54,035 nucleotides of DNA from Planctomycetota bacterium (GTDB lineage Bacteria > Planctomycetota > E44-bin39), in assembly GCA_004376375.1 (NCBI GenBank), contig SOJX01000083.1, positions 1-54,035 of the forward strand, given 5' to 3'. Below the pieces are notes generated by a model. The model saw nothing but the letters and a program-made list of their open reading frames with translations. It did no database searches and was not told the DNA's origin. This document shows, in pieces, positions 9,298 to 19,700 of the stretch. A program made the position numbers and the translations under genes. Each line of letters opens with the position of its first letter. The first letter of the stretch is position 1.

Positions 9298-10926
9298 TCA
9301 CTCCCGGGCGCGTTTCTTATTCGACCAGACGGCCTCGGGTATGCCGCCTGTACCGTTGTATGCCCAGCCGAATATGTCTGAGCCGCCGCCGCCGCGGGTC
9401 ATTACCAGAATATCGGCCGGTACGAAGCCCCAGAAACGGGCAGCGGTCAGGGCGGAAGGATTCTTGCCGGTAGCGCTCGGGTCGACGGGCACCCAGCCGA
9501 AGTTGGGGAGGTAAATTTCGCACCATCGGTGAAATTCTCTGTCAACCGTCGGATCTTTATCTCCGCCGCGGTTACGCGTCCCCGCGGAGAAACGGGCGGG
9601 CATACCCAGCGATCGGCACAGAGCGACATAAGCGAAAGAAATCGGAGAGCATGTGCCCGTGCCGCGCGTAAGCAGCGTCGGCGCATCGACCCAGCCCGGT
9701 ATGCGCTCGTAATGAACCTTTTGGACCAGGTACTCGTATGCGCATCGCGCCACCCAGTACGGCGTTCTTTTTTTATCCCATTTCTTAATCAGTTTTTCGA
9801 CTTTCTTTTTCGCGTCACTTACGGGTTTGCTTGTGAGTTTCAGCATCTCCCCGTCAACGGTATAGGCTTTGAGTACTTTTCCCGGGATGTCCGGGAATTC
9901 GCCGGTGGTTTCAGGGAGAATGTTATAATGAATCGCATACATCCGGGCACGGGCCTTTATTTCGCCGTTTCCCGAGAACTTTGCAGCCTTCTGTTCCCAG
10001 TTATCTTTGGCGATTTCTGCAGCGGGGGAGAAACGAATCCTTTTCTGTATTTTCTGCCTGTTCGAATTTTCGGGCAGGGCGACATGGCAGTCGCCGCGGC
10101 CTTTCACGCTGAACGCGATGTCAGCTTCCATCCATCCGCCGAGCGTGTATTTCTGATCTTTGTTCAGCGCGAACCGGTATAACGCTTTTTCGTCCGCAAG
10201 CGTTGAGACCAAGAGCGTCTTTTGGTCATGGGCAACCCCCGCCGGCGCGAATGGAAGCGGCAGGTAAAGGATTATCACGCCGTGCTCATCGAGCGCGTAA
10301 ACGGCTTTGCGCTTTTCGTCAACCAGCCAAAAGTATCCGCCGCCGTATGCTATATCGACCGATGTTTCCGACGGCAAGTTACATATGGATTTATCCTTGC
10401 CGTCGATGGTTATTGCAAAGAGCTTTTTTTTATCGGCATCAATGACATAGAACAGATTGCCTGCATACGTTACTGCGATGGGTTTCGCGCACGGCAGGTC
10501 CAGCGTTTTTGAAGGATCGTGAGACAGGCGCAGCCTGCCATCCTTCCCGGTGACCGTAAGGCCGAGCAGTTTTTTGCGCCTGGCGTCGAGCACCCAGAGG
10601 AGTTTACCGTCGCTACATGTCGCATCCGCACGGAGTTTCGTTCCTCCAGAAATCTCGGGTGTAGTGAGTTTATTGCTTTTCTTATCGAGGTAGCGCAGCC
10701 CGGACCATGCAACTTCTTTATGAAAACATAACCTTCCGGTTTCAAGGCCGTCGGCCTTTATTTTATTTCCATCCTGCACCAGCGCGGAGTTGTGCTTTCC
10801 GGTTGAAAGATAGACGTAATCCTTCGCCTTGACCGGCGTTAAGCTCTTGACTTTCTTTTCATCCGCGGAGGAGGGCAGACAGAGGAGAAGCTGAAGTAAC
10901 AGGATCAGAATCGCAACTTTTCGCAT
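9298..10926 (-). CDS. Secreted transglutaminase-like protein with propeller-like N-terminus
   Basis: 542 residues with a cleavable signal peptide (about 1-21, no lipobox). Residues 40-300 contain repeated segments such as LLWVLDARRKKLLGLTV, LFYVIDADKKKLFAI and YFWLVDEKRKAVYAL, one blade each of a probable beta-propeller. Residues 385-490 are a transglutaminase core with the full triad: Cys426 in GTGTCSPISFAYVALCRSLG, His466 in FHRWCEIYL and Asp482 in WVPVDPSAT. It lies 23 bases after the C25-like gene, and the two form the tail of operon B or a separate unit. It probably cleaves or crosslinks peptides in the periplasm or outside. It converges on EBP1. Confidence 0.85.
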   Translation of the reverse strand: MRKVAILILLLQLLLCLPSSADEKKVKSLTPVKAKDYVYLSTGKHNSALVQDGNKIKADGLETGRLCFHKEVAWSGLRYLDKKSNKLTTPEISGGTKLRADATCSDGKLLWVLDARRKKLLGLTVTGKDGRLRLSHDPSKTLDLPCAKPIAVTYAGNLFYVIDADKKKLFAITIDGKDKSICNLPSETSVDIAYGGGYFWLVDEKRKAVYALDEHGVIILYLPLPFAPAGVAHDQKTLLVSTLADEKALYRFALNKDQKYTLGGWMEADIAFSVKGRGDCHVALPENSNRQKIQKRIRFSPAAEIAKDNWEQKAAKFSGNGEIKARARMYAIHYNILPETTGEFPDIPGKVLKAYTVDGEMLKLTSKPVSDAKKKVEKLIKKWDKKRTPYWVARCAYEYLVQKVHYERIPGWVDAPTLLTRGTGTCSPISFAYVALCRSLGMPARFSAGTRNRGGDKDPTVDREFHRWCEIYLPNFGWVPVDPSATGKNPSALTAARFWGFVPADILVMTRGGGGSDIFGWAYNGTGGIPEAVWSNKKRARE

Positions 10927-10949
10927 TATATTTCCCGTGGTTAACCGGG

Positions 10950-12395
10950 TCAGTCGTCAATCTTGCAGTTTATCACGGCAACGGCCTTATCGCCCTTGTC
11001 GTACTCTTTCCCGATCGTGTCGAGCAGGATGAAGTTGTCCCCGATTACCGTTTTCACGGCATCGGACTTTTCGACCTTCCAGTCGGAGATTGTGTAAGGG
11101 AGAAGCGCGCAAGGCAGCCCCAATGCCGTCACCCTGAAGGCGTGCTTGCGCTTGAATTCGACGGTCATTGTTATTTTTTTTCGTCCATCTTTAGCGTCGG
11201 CAACTTTCAAATCCGTCTCGTAGAGCGGCTCGGTCGTCCGCTTCATCTTCGCCTGCCACGCGGGATCACCGTAAAGAACGGTGACGTGGAGGCAGCGCTT
11301 CCAGTATTCTTTCTTGTAGTTTTTTCTAAAACCCTTCGTGTGGTTATCCATTATGTATTGCGCGGCGATGCGGTTGGCATGGACCGCCTGCGCGAAAGTG
11401 AACTGGTCCTGGAGACCGAAAAAGTAGTTGCATATGCCCCAGGCCGTACATGACCGGTATTGCACCTCGATGTGCCCGAAGAATTGATAGGCGCCGCTGT
11501 GTATCCACGAAAGGCACATGCAGTCCTTGAGTTTGGGCGGTATGTGCGCAATCAGGCAGTTTCCGATTGAGAAATAAATCTTCGGGTTCTTCTTCGTAAT
11601 AGCGTATCCCTTATTTTCGCTTGATACGCCCACCAGTTTTCCCTCGCCCGCGGGGACAATCTTGCCGCTCTTATAGGTGTAGCCCATCGCCCAGTTGCGT
11701 TCCGTGGCGTGCCCGCTCGACGTAATAATATCGACCTTTCCCTTGTTGGCTTCCCTTACCCACTGTTCGGTCGTGTCGGCGGGGCCTTTTACCTTTTCCG
11801 GGTTTTTGCCTTTCTTCTTTATCCATTTTTCGAACTGCCTGGCTTCATTGAATGAGACGCCGCTCTCGAACCAGTTGAGCATCCCGCTGCTGACGTGCGA
11901 CAGATGCCGTTTTACCTTGAGAGGTTTTGCCTTCACGATCTTCATCGCGTCGTTGGCGTCGTATCCTGTAAGTATCGCCCATACCGCGTCGTCATACGGG
12001 TCGTCATCGAGCGAATGCATGAGCACTATCGCGCCCTTTACGAATCTCTTGCCGCAATTCTCGGGTTTTTCAACGAAGCAGACATAATACGGGCGGTATT
12101 CCGCCAGGTCTTTTTTCAGTGTTTCGTTCGAGCGGAGCTCGCCGTCATACTTAAACACCCTGGCCGAGTATTTTTTCTTCAGTTCATCAACCACTTTTGC
12201 CCATTTGTCTTTTTCACCGCCTTTCCCGGCAAAGAAACGGTTGGCAACGACGATGGCGTATTTCAGTTTGGGGCTTTTTTTGGTTTTCTTTGGAAGCTGC
12301 TGCTTCGCTTTTTTAGCGGCCGGCTCGTCACCCTGCGCGAATGCGAAAGCTGCACACAGGAATACCAGCACCACAACGGAACCCCGGAGCTTCAT
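10950..12395 (-). CDS. Secreted C25/caspase-fold-like cysteine peptidase (putative)
   Basis: 481 residues with signal peptide MKLRGSVVVLVFLCAAFAFA, then a Lys-rich stretch. Residue 226 onward reads TSSGHATERNW and residue 275 onward reads FSIGNCLIAH. A His after a beta-strand and a Cys after the next strand is the clan CD dyad pattern (His229, Cys280) seen in gingipain C25 peptidases. The later FFGHIEVQYRSCTAWG and LYGDPAW segments also fit C25 relatives, where GDP-type motifs end the domain. No Ig-like or sorting domain is present. It starts 102 bases after the CAP gene, so it may have its own promoter. I place it in the fold with moderate confidence; peptidase activity is an inference. Confidence 0.6.
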   Translation of the reverse strand: MKLRGSVVVLVFLCAAFAFAQGDEPAAKKAKQQLPKKTKKSPKLKYAIVVANRFFAGKGGEKDKWAKVVDELKKKYSARVFKYDGELRSNETLKKDLAEYRPYYVCFVEKPENCGKRFVKGAIVLMHSLDDDPYDDAVWAILTGYDANDAMKIVKAKPLKVKRHLSHVSSGMLNWFESGVSFNEARQFEKWIKKKGKNPEKVKGPADTTEQWVREANKGKVDIITSSGHATERNWAMGYTYKSGKIVPAGEGKLVGVSSENKGYAITKKNPKIYFSIGNCLIAHIPPKLKDCMCLSWIHSGAYQFFGHIEVQYRSCTAWGICNYFFGLQDQFTFAQAVHANRIAAQYIMDNHTKGFRKNYKKEYWKRCLHVTVLYGDPAWQAKMKRTTEPLYETDLKVADAKDGRKKITMTVEFKRKHAFRVTALGLPCALLPYTISDWKVEKSDAVKTVIGDNFILLDTIGKEYDKGDKAVAVINCKIDD

Positions 12396-12497
12396 AACAC
12401 GTCTCCACTCTTAGCCGGCGGGTTTATGCGTTTATGTATACCATATTCTCATGTCTGAGGATAACCTCTTTTTATCAGATGTTTACCGGCGCATTCA

Positions 12498-13115
12498 TCA
12501 GCGTAATGAGGCCCAGAAAACGTTGACGCCGGAAGTACTTATTCCGACCCCGTGATATGTCAGGCTGCTATCCAGTATTCCGGCGCGGTGGCCCGGGCTG
12601 TTGGACCATCCGGACACGGCATTGGCCGGACCGCCGCCGTATCCGCATTCCCAGAGCTGACCGGGCAGGTCCAGGAACTGGCCGCGCTCGACGCAGATGC
12701 CGTAGTTGCCCGGGTCGTGGCTTGCGCCGTGACCGAAATAATCGAGCTGCTCGGTGTCGTACGCATGGCTGCGCTCGGCGTCGGCGATCGCATCGGCCCA
12801 TATCAAGGGTTCAAGGCCGTTTTCCTGGCGAAATTCGTTAATATTCTGCGCGACCAGCTGTTCATCGGCCGTGCCGCCGGCAATCCTCGGCGCTTCAGGA
12901 TTTTCTGAAAGGCCGAGCTCAACGTTGCCGGGCACGGTGTCGCCCGTACCCGGCGGTATCCCGCCGTTTCCGCTTCCGGTGCCGGTGCCGCCGGTGGTGC
13001 CGCCGGGATTGTAAACACGGTTATCATGTGATGAGCCGTCGCTGCTTCCCGAGCATCCTGAAATCCACATGACCAGGAGTGCGATTATGAAAATGGCTGA
13101 TACGCGGTTCTTCAT
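12498..13115 (-). CDS. CAP/SCP-domain lipoprotein
   Basis: 205 residues from ATG 13115, preceded by a run of five G. Lipobox MWISGC, then SGSSDGSS and a Gly/Thr-rich linker with Pro. The CAP domain (about 85-205) shows NINEFRQENGLEPLIWADAI, the His of YFGHGAS, CGYGGG, and HRAGILDSSLTYHGVGIS, the CAP1-type signature. CAP proteins are secreted proteins with varied roles; bacterial ones are often linked to surface adaptation or proteolysis, but the biochemistry is uncertain. The C-terminus NVFWASLR replaces the WTQNF of the two other CAP proteins here. Downstream in operon B, 43 bases after the Ig-like gene. Confidence 0.88.
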   Translation of the reverse strand: MKNRVSAIFIIALLVMWISGCSGSSDGSSHDNRVYNPGGTTGGTGTGSGNGGIPPGTGDTVPGNVELGLSENPEAPRIAGGTADEQLVAQNINEFRQENGLEPLIWADAIADAERSHAYDTEQLDYFGHGASHDPGNYGICVERGQFLDLPGQLWECGYGGGPANAVSGWSNSPGHRAGILDSSLTYHGVGISTSGVNVFWASLR

Positions 13116-13158
13116 TTTTCCCCCAGGAATAAAGTTACTCCGTACGACCGGAAAAGCA

Positions 13159-14667
13159 CTAGGGCTGATAAGTAACCTTCCACTCTTCGACGGAAGGGCC
13201 TTCAAGGTTCGTTACGTCCGCGGTCGTGAGCGTTGCGGTCAGTCTCAGCTTCGTGTAGACGGCCGCGTCCAGGCCTGAGAGGTCTACGGGCGACTCGTCG
13301 AGCTGCCCGTTCCCGTTGCCGCTTGCGTCGGTCAGCGCCGGCACATCCCAGGCGGACGAGTTGACGTTCCAGGCCTCGACGGTATATTTTACATCCGTGT
13401 CTGCGGCCGTGGGCTCGCTGTCGGTAAACGAGAACCTGATCCACTTCGACACCGTGGCCGGCGCTATTTCCGCCGAAGTCATCGTTCCGGTATCGGAGAC
13501 GAAACCGTCTTCCGTTATGACGTATGTCTTGAACAGGAGGTCTCCTGAAACGTTAAGTCCCTGCCGTGTAACGATCTCGCCGAACGGGTAAGAATTATTG
13601 TTCGGATTCCAGTCGATTTCCATGGAGCCCGAATCGGGCGTGAGCATGAACTTGTACTGGGTCCCGGCGACGACGCTCGGCTGCGCGTCGAATACGAAAT
13701 CGTACCAGGTATTCGTTGTAACGTACGCGGTCGCGGTGGCGGAAACGCCGCCTTCGGAAAGGGTCATGGTGATGTTGGTCGGCGAGCCCCCTGAGCCGCA
13801 CTTGACTGAAATCCTGGTCAGCTTGCCGGTCAGGCCTGCTGTAAAAGTCTGTCCGAAAGGCGAGGAAGTCATGGCGCCGCTGCCCGAGTCAAGGATCTGA
13901 TCGAGTTCCTCGGTGGTTGAACCGGTACTGCCGCGCTCCAGGCCGGCCATGCCGCTTTCGACCACGACGTAATCCTTTACCGCTATTTTGCCATCGTCGT
14001 CGAACGTGTCCACCCATTCATCCGGCTGGGTATCATAGACGCTCATCATAAAAGCTTTTACGGCGGTCTCGGCCGCAGAATCCATAACCTGTACCGTAAA
14101 ATCGAAATCGCCGGACTCTTCCGGCGTGCCCGCTATTTCACCGTTTGCGGCAAGAGACAGGCCGGTCGGCAGCGTTCCCGAAATGAGAGACCAGTCGTAT
14201 GGGGCCGTTCCGCCCGCCACCTGTAGAGTCACGTTATACGCGGTATCCAGCACCGCATCGGGAAGAGGAGAATCAGTAGTGATAATAATATCTCCCGATA
14301 CATCAACGGCCAGGTCCTTTACAGCGACGGCGCCGCTGGAATCCGCAACCTGTACGGTGAAATTGAAGAAGCCTTTTGCCGCTGGTGTTCCGCTTATCAA
14401 TCCGTCGGCTGAGAGGTTGAGGCCGCCGGGAAGTGCCCCGGCCGTAAGCGACCAGGTATAAGGCATTGTCCCGCCGGCTGCACCGAGGTTCTGGTTGTAT
14501 GCGATTCCTACGTTTGCCGCCGGCAGGGAATCGGTCGTTATTACCAGCAAAAACCTGACTTCCTTTGTCTTGCTTTTTGTGCTGCAACCGACTGCTACCG
14601 CCAGCAGGGCAACCATGAATGTGAATACGACTGCGAATCTCCGCGTGGTTCTCAGATCTAATCTCAT
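13159..14667 (-). CDS. Lipoprotein with two putative Ig-like (He_PIG-type) domains
   Basis: 502 residues. ATG 14667 was chosen because AAGGAGG lies just upstream. Lipobox VAVGC. Two tandem repeats (about 45-130 and 135-220) carry the pattern YTWSLTAGALPGGLNLSADG then ISGTPAAKGFFNFTVQVAD, the putative-Ig/cadherin-like module also found in the C25 protease at 16733. The rest looks like a beta-rich carbohydrate- or surface-binding region (FGQTFTAGLTGKLTRISVKC) without catalytic motifs. Likely an extracellular adhesion or scaffold component of operon B. Ends in TAG, showing that TAG is an ordinary stop in this genome. Confidence 0.82.
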   Translation of the reverse strand: MRLDLRTTRRFAVVFTFMVALLAVAVGCSTKSKTKEVRFLLVITTDSLPAANVGIAYNQNLGAAGGTMPYTWSLTAGALPGGLNLSADGLISGTPAAKGFFNFTVQVADSSGAVAVKDLAVDVSGDIIITTDSPLPDAVLDTAYNVTLQVAGGTAPYDWSLISGTLPTGLSLAANGEIAGTPEESGDFDFTVQVMDSAAETAVKAFMMSVYDTQPDEWVDTFDDDGKIAVKDYVVVESGMAGLERGSTGSTTEELDQILDSGSGAMTSSPFGQTFTAGLTGKLTRISVKCGSGGSPTNITMTLSEGGVSATATAYVTTNTWYDFVFDAQPSVVAGTQYKFMLTPDSGSMEIDWNPNNNSYPFGEIVTRQGLNVSGDLLFKTYVITEDGFVSDTGTMTSAEIAPATVSKWIRFSFTDSEPTAADTDVKYTVEAWNVNSSAWDVPALTDASGNGNGQLDESPVDLSGLDAAVYTKLRLTATLTTADVTNLEGPSVEEWKVTYQP

Positions 14668-14700
14668 TTCCTTGCCTCCTTTTGTCATATTGAATATCGT

Positions 14701-14919
14701 TTACCCGCGATTCAGACTCAGTTTTTCCAGCCTCAGCGCCTGCTCCCAGACCGGTCGAACTTTCCTTGACCGGTTGTTGCCTGCGCAGCTCCGGCAAAAG
14801 CAGTACCGGCCGATGGGAACCGCTTTCCCCGTGAACAGTTCTTTTATGTGAATCCTGGCTCTGCAGCAACTGCAGTAAACCTCAACAGTGTCTTCAGTTT
14901 TGGCCATCCCTGTACCCAT
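14701..14919 (-). CDS. Small zinc-ribbon-like protein
   Basis: 72 residues (68 if started at ATG 14907), with no signal peptide. Two Cys clusters, CSCCRARIHIKELF and YCFCRSCAGN, could bind zinc as a ribbon. It sits between the hydrolase-like gene (20-base gap) and the Ig-like gene (34-base gap), so it is co-transcribed with exported proteins though it appears cytoplasmic. It could be a small regulator or chaperone. The family is not recognised. The gene call rests on operon position and paired cysteines. Confidence 0.6.
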   Translation of the reverse strand: MGTGMAKTEDTVEVYCSCCRARIHIKELFTGKAVPIGRYCFCRSCAGNNRSRKVRPVWEQALRLEKLSLNRG

Positions 14920-14938
14920 CTCTTTCTTGTTATGAAGC

Positions 14939-16717
14939 CTACGGCCTCGTCAGTTTGCCCGGGGAGGGGTTGCAGTGATTCAAATGCCACTCCCAGACGC
15001 CGGGGTGCTGACCCGGCTCCACTCCGTCCTTGGCGCTCGGGAAGCTGTAGGTGTCGCCTTCCTTGTAGGGGTCCTGTTCGACCCACCTTATCCAGGTTTT
15101 CTGATAGCTGGACCCGGTCATTTCGTATGTCCCGTTCCATGCGCCCCAGCCGTTTGCTTTCAGCCGCCCCGCCCAGCCGGGTCCGCCCGCATAGGAAGCG
15201 CCGATCTCGAAGATGAACGGCATCCGCTTGTTTTCGGCCGGCCATGTCTCGGGCGAGTTGCCCCTCGAGTCGAGGTCGCCGAAGGGGCTGCCCGGCCCGT
15301 AGGTGCTGTCTGTGCTGTAACCCCAGAAGATGTCAGGCCTGTAGGTGACCCAGCCGATGAAGAACCCGGACTTGTTGCAGGTCGTATGCAGGTATATCCG
15401 CGAGGTGTCGATGTTGTAGAGGGTTTTCATTTCCTCGACGAGGCCGCACATCTCGCCGAACTGGTTTTGGTCGCATTCCGTTTCCGTCGACCAGTACAGG
15501 ATGATACCCGGGTGGTCGTAATTGGGCGGGTACCTGTCCTGGTAGGGCTGGCTGAGGTATTCCTTACCCACAACGGCTCCGAAAAGCATTTCGCCGACCA
15601 TCTGGTGCGTATTCGCGAATAGCATCAGCGGAGCGGCTTCGTCGGGGTTGTCAAGGTAGTACTGGTGGATTCCGATATAGTAGTCGTACCATCCAACCTT
15701 CTTCCATTTGTAGCCCCAGTACATGCGCATTGAATTCACCAGTTCCCCGCCCGTGCCGTGGCTTCCGTTGTCGACGGTGAAAACTTTGCCGTTGCTGGTT
15801 CCGGCGGCGGTCGTTACGGTAACTTCGCCCGGCTTCGAATAAGCCGGCACGATGCACACGATACTCGTGCCGCTCCAGGAAAGCACTTTTGCCGCTATGC
15901 CGTCGAAGAAGGTTACTGTGCCGCTCGAGCCGAAGTTGCTGCCTCCTATCGTGACCTCGGTTCCGTACGGGCCGGCGTCGGGCGACAGGCTGCTGATCAC
16001 GGGCAGGCCGCCGGGATCGCCGGGGTCTCCCGGATCGCCCGGGTCAGCGTTTATCACATACTCTTCCGTCTTGACCGACTCCTCGTTTCCGACGGCATCC
16101 ACTGCATAAAACTTCAGAATTGTATCCCCGGTTAAGTCTATGGGGGTGCCGTACACCGGGGAAGTTATGTCAGGCGTTGAGCCGTCGGTGGTGTAGAACA
16201 CAACGGCGGGCTCGTCGGTGTTCAGGGACACCGAAACTTCCTGGTCGTAAGTCCCGCCGGGCGGCACGGCCGTGGTCGTCGGCGGAATCGTGTCGGCGAC
16301 GGTTCCGATTACGTAGTTCTGCGTCTTTACCGGCTCTTCATTCCCGGCCGTATCCACCGAGAAATACTTCAGCAGTGTATCCGCAGCTATTTCAATCCCG
16401 ACTATCGGGCCCGGCCCTTTGCCGGCATAACTTTCGGTGGTCGGCGTTGAGCCGTCGGTTGAAAAATAGATAGTCGCGGGTTCGTCGGCGCTCAGCGTGA
16501 CGCTCACCGCGGTGGGATAGGTTCCGCCGGGAGGTGCCGCCATAGTAATAGGCGGCGTTGTATCCGCCGGGCTGCCGCCGCCGCCACCGCCGCCGGTGCC
16601 ACCGGTGCCGATGGGAATTATCGTGTCCTTTTCACCTTTGTCGCTGCCGCAGCCGGCAACGAGAATCACCAGCAAGGTTAGAAATGACAGTAATTGTATT
16701 ACGCTTCGACTGGACAT
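14939..16717 (-). CDS. Lipoprotein: two chitobiase-C-like domains, TIG domain and degenerate alpha/beta hydrolase
   Basis: 592 residues, lipobox LVAGC, then a Gly-rich linker. Two repeats (about 55-135, 140-220) carry STDGSTP/TTDGSTP and KYFSVDTAGNEE, the chitobiase C-terminal-type beta-sandwich. A (GDP)n linker then leads to an IPT/TIG domain starting LPVISSLSPDAGPYGTEVTI. The C-terminal 270 residues align with the esterase-like hydrolases of operons C, D and E, but where those have GFSRG or GESAG this has HTTCNKSG. The nucleophile Ser is Cys and the glycines are lost. It may be a binding protein derived from an enzyme. 15 bases after the C25 gene, so co-transcribed. Confidence 0.8.
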   Translation of the reverse strand: MSSRSVIQLLSFLTLLVILVAGCGSDKGEKDTIIPIGTGGTGGGGGGGSPADTTPPITMAAPPGGTYPTAVSVTLSADEPATIYFSTDGSTPTTESYAGKGPGPIVGIEIAADTLLKYFSVDTAGNEEPVKTQNYVIGTVADTIPPTTTAVPPGGTYDQEVSVSLNTDEPAVVFYTTDGSTPDITSPVYGTPIDLTGDTILKFYAVDAVGNEESVKTEEYVINADPGDPGDPGDPGGLPVISSLSPDAGPYGTEVTIGGSNFGSSGTVTFFDGIAAKVLSWSGTSIVCIVPAYSKPGEVTVTTAAGTSNGKVFTVDNGSHGTGGELVNSMRMYWGYKWKKVGWYDYYIGIHQYYLDNPDEAAPLMLFANTHQMVGEMLFGAVVGKEYLSQPYQDRYPPNYDHPGIILYWSTETECDQNQFGEMCGLVEEMKTLYNIDTSRIYLHTTCNKSGFFIGWVTYRPDIFWGYSTDSTYGPGSPFGDLDSRGNSPETWPAENKRMPFIFEIGASYAGGPGWAGRLKANGWGAWNGTYEMTGSSYQKTWIRWVEQDPYKEGDTYSFPSAKDGVEPGQHPGVWEWHLNHCNPSPGKLTRP

Positions 16718-16732
16718 ATAACCCTCCCGTTT

Positions 16733-19700
16733 CTATTTCAGGATTTCCACGACGACCCTTTTTTTCCTTTTCAGTGTTGCAGCAGTCATCAGGGCCAGGA
16801 TAATAATTACGTACGGAAGCATTACGCCCTGTGCGGAACCCGGGTCCGAGGGCTCGATAGTCATGGCGCAACCGCCGCCCTTTTTCCTGTTTTTCTGTAT
16901 AACCGGAACAGACGGGCCGGCCGGGTCCTGGGCGGACTTAAGGTTGACTTCAATCGAGAACTGCCTGGCCGCGAATTCTCCGGCCCTGTCTTCAACGCGC
17001 ATGGTGAAAAGATATGTTCCCGTTGAGCCGGGAGTACCGGAAATGGTTCCGGCCGCCGCTTCCAGACCGAGGCCGGGCGGGAGTGAGCCGCCCGTAATAC
17101 TCCAGGTGTGCGGCGGAATCCCGCCGACGGCTTCAACGTTCGCCCAGTAAGCGGTGCCGACCTCTCCCGCGGGAAGCGAGCCGGTTGTTATCGCGAGCGA
17201 GCCGGGAGGCAGAATCTCGATTGTGAACTCTTTCGTGTCAACGTCGCCGGAACCGCCGCCGACCTGTACCGTGAACGTGTAGATGCCCTCGGCCGTCGGA
17301 GAGCCTGAACATATGCCGTCATGGGAAAGTAAAATACCCTCGGGGAGAGAGCCCGCCGTTACAATCCAGTCGTAGGGCGGTACGCCTCCGACGGCTTCGA
17401 GCATCATGCTGTAAGCTACGCCGACCACGCCTTTCGGCAGGGATTCTGTTGTTATAGCTACAGGCGGCGGCGGTCCGTCGCTTATACTTATCGAAAGGTT
17501 CTTTGTATCAGTTGCGCCGGCGTCATCGGTGACCCGGACGGTGAAACCGAAGTCGCCCGCGGCTGACGCCGTGCCGGTCAAACCGCCGTCGGCGGACAGG
17601 TTCACGCCGGGCGGCAGCGAGCCGCTTACAACGGACCAGCTGTAAGGCGGCATGCCGCCCTGCGCGGCAAGGAACGCGCCGTACGGCTGGTCGATTGTTC
17701 CGCCGGGCAGGGAAGTGGTGAGGATTTCAAGAGGGGAGGGGCCGGAATCTTCCCTGACTTCGAGAGTGAACTGTCTCGTTACTTCTCTTTCACTCTTGTA
17801 AGTCGGGCCGAGCCCTGGGTCGCCGCCTATGGCCTTGATTGTGAAAGTATACGTTCCCGGAGCGCTCGCGGTTCCGCGGATGCAGCCGCCCAGCTCGCGG
17901 ATAATCATCCCGCCCGGGAGCGAGCCGCTTTCCACGGTCCAGTGGAAATGCTCGCCGCAGTCGTCGCTGCCGTACTGGTGTATCCATACGGGCTGGGCGA
18001 CGAGCGTGTAGGCGTAGAACTTCCCGGCGGTCGCATCGGGCAGGCGCGACGTAACTATTTTGAGTTCGGGCGCGGGCTTGGAGCCCGTAATCTCGCCGTA
18101 ATCGGCGACGTCAATCCAGAGTTCTTTTGTGGCGGATTTTCCATCGGCGTCCGTTACTTTGACTATGAATGTCGAGCTCTGTTCGGTCGAAGAAGTCCCG
18201 GTGATTTCACCGCTGTCCGGATTGAGTGAGAGGCCGGAAGGCAGGCTGCCGCCGGCGATTGCCCATGTGTAGGGGCGCTTCCCGCCGCGCACGACCAGCT
18301 TTTCCTTATAAGCTCTGCCCGCTTTTGCCCAGTTCATCCAGTAGGAAGTTATTACGGGGTTGCCGCTCAAGTCCTCGGGAAGGAGAAGCTGGACCGAGGG
18401 GTCGCCCTTGAGGTGATAACTCCAGTAGTTCCAGCTGAAATCGGAGTTGTACGCGGTGTCCGACCCGTGTACGAACCGGCCCATGTGGAATGCGTCGCCG
18501 GTGGGCGCCTTCTCGACCATCAACCTGTAAAGCGCCAGATAGCCGAAGGAGTCGGCGGCGCCGACTTCCCATGACTTGCTTTTGTAGCCTATGTGTGCCC
18601 ATGTGAAGTTGTTGTTGGCCATGCATGCGATGCATCCGTTTTTCAGCATCGCCCAGACGAGCTGTCCCCACTCGCCGGCGCAGCAGGTCACAAGGAAAGG
18701 AATGCCGGGCCTGGAATCGTCGAGCGCGGCCGCGGACCCGTAGCCGAACTTGCTGCTCATGGTTGAATCTTTTCTGCCGTGCCCGCGCATGAAGAGCGAG
18801 CCGCACGGATTGCCTGCCCACTCGCCCGCGAGCCAGCCTCCCGTTACCATGCCCGCGCCCTTGGATGTGAATCCCGCCGGGTCGGCGATCTGCTGGATAA
18901 AAGTATCGCCGAGAACGCCGGGCACGCCCGTCTTGTCGCTGCCGGAGCTTGTGCCGAGGTCGTCGGCGAAGTAGAATTTTTTGCGGTAATCGATGTCCGT
19001 CGTCGCGGTCTCGTAATTTATGACCTTGTTCAGGATTGATGTTATAGTTGCCGTCTCGTCTGTCTCGATCCTGCCGACGAAAAGCTCGGGCGCGCGTATT
19101 TTGCCGTCGTCGTTCAGGTCCACGTAGCGGATATCCGCGTGAATGCCGGACCCGGCGGTAATAGTGCCGACGTCCGCCACGATGAGTACATACCTGATGC
19201 CCATTGAAGCGTAATTGCTTCTAAGCCAGCTCCGCGGGTCAGAGCCTTTCCAGACGCCGATCGAAAACCCGATGTTCTGCTTGTGCGATATGAACGAGCC
19301 CAGGATACCGCTGTCGGCGACGGCGTTGCTTGTGCAGATTACGTATTCCATTTCGGGATAGCTGGCCATCGCCATGGAGGGGGCGGGCGTATATTGTGTT
19401 TTAGCTGTCACGTAGTTGTCGAACAGCTCTTCGGCGTAATTGTCGAAAACGGTATCTTTAAGAAGCGCTTCGGAGACCGGCTTGCCGGTCTCGTAACTGA
19501 TCCTTATTTTTACGGACTGGTGCAAAACCAGACTTTTCTCTTTCGGGTTGTACTGGAAAGGTGAAAACTTGATGAGGGCGAACTTCCACTTGCGCATCTG
19601 CGCCGTGTCGTAAAGACCGGCCACCTGCGCGGGGTAGAGCGCGTCCTTGCCGTAAACGTTCATGTCTTTGCCGTCAACGATGTCCTTGCCCGCGCCCCAG

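Noticed and set aside
9529..10182. Plus-strand open frame of 217 codons
   Set aside because: Lies antisense inside the transglutaminase gene, whose catalytic triad and propeller repeats are clear.
12458..12475. GAGG-ATAA-CCTC followed by five T as a terminator
   Set aside because: The T-run is on the plus strand, but both neighbouring genes are on the minus strand; the stem is only 4 bp.
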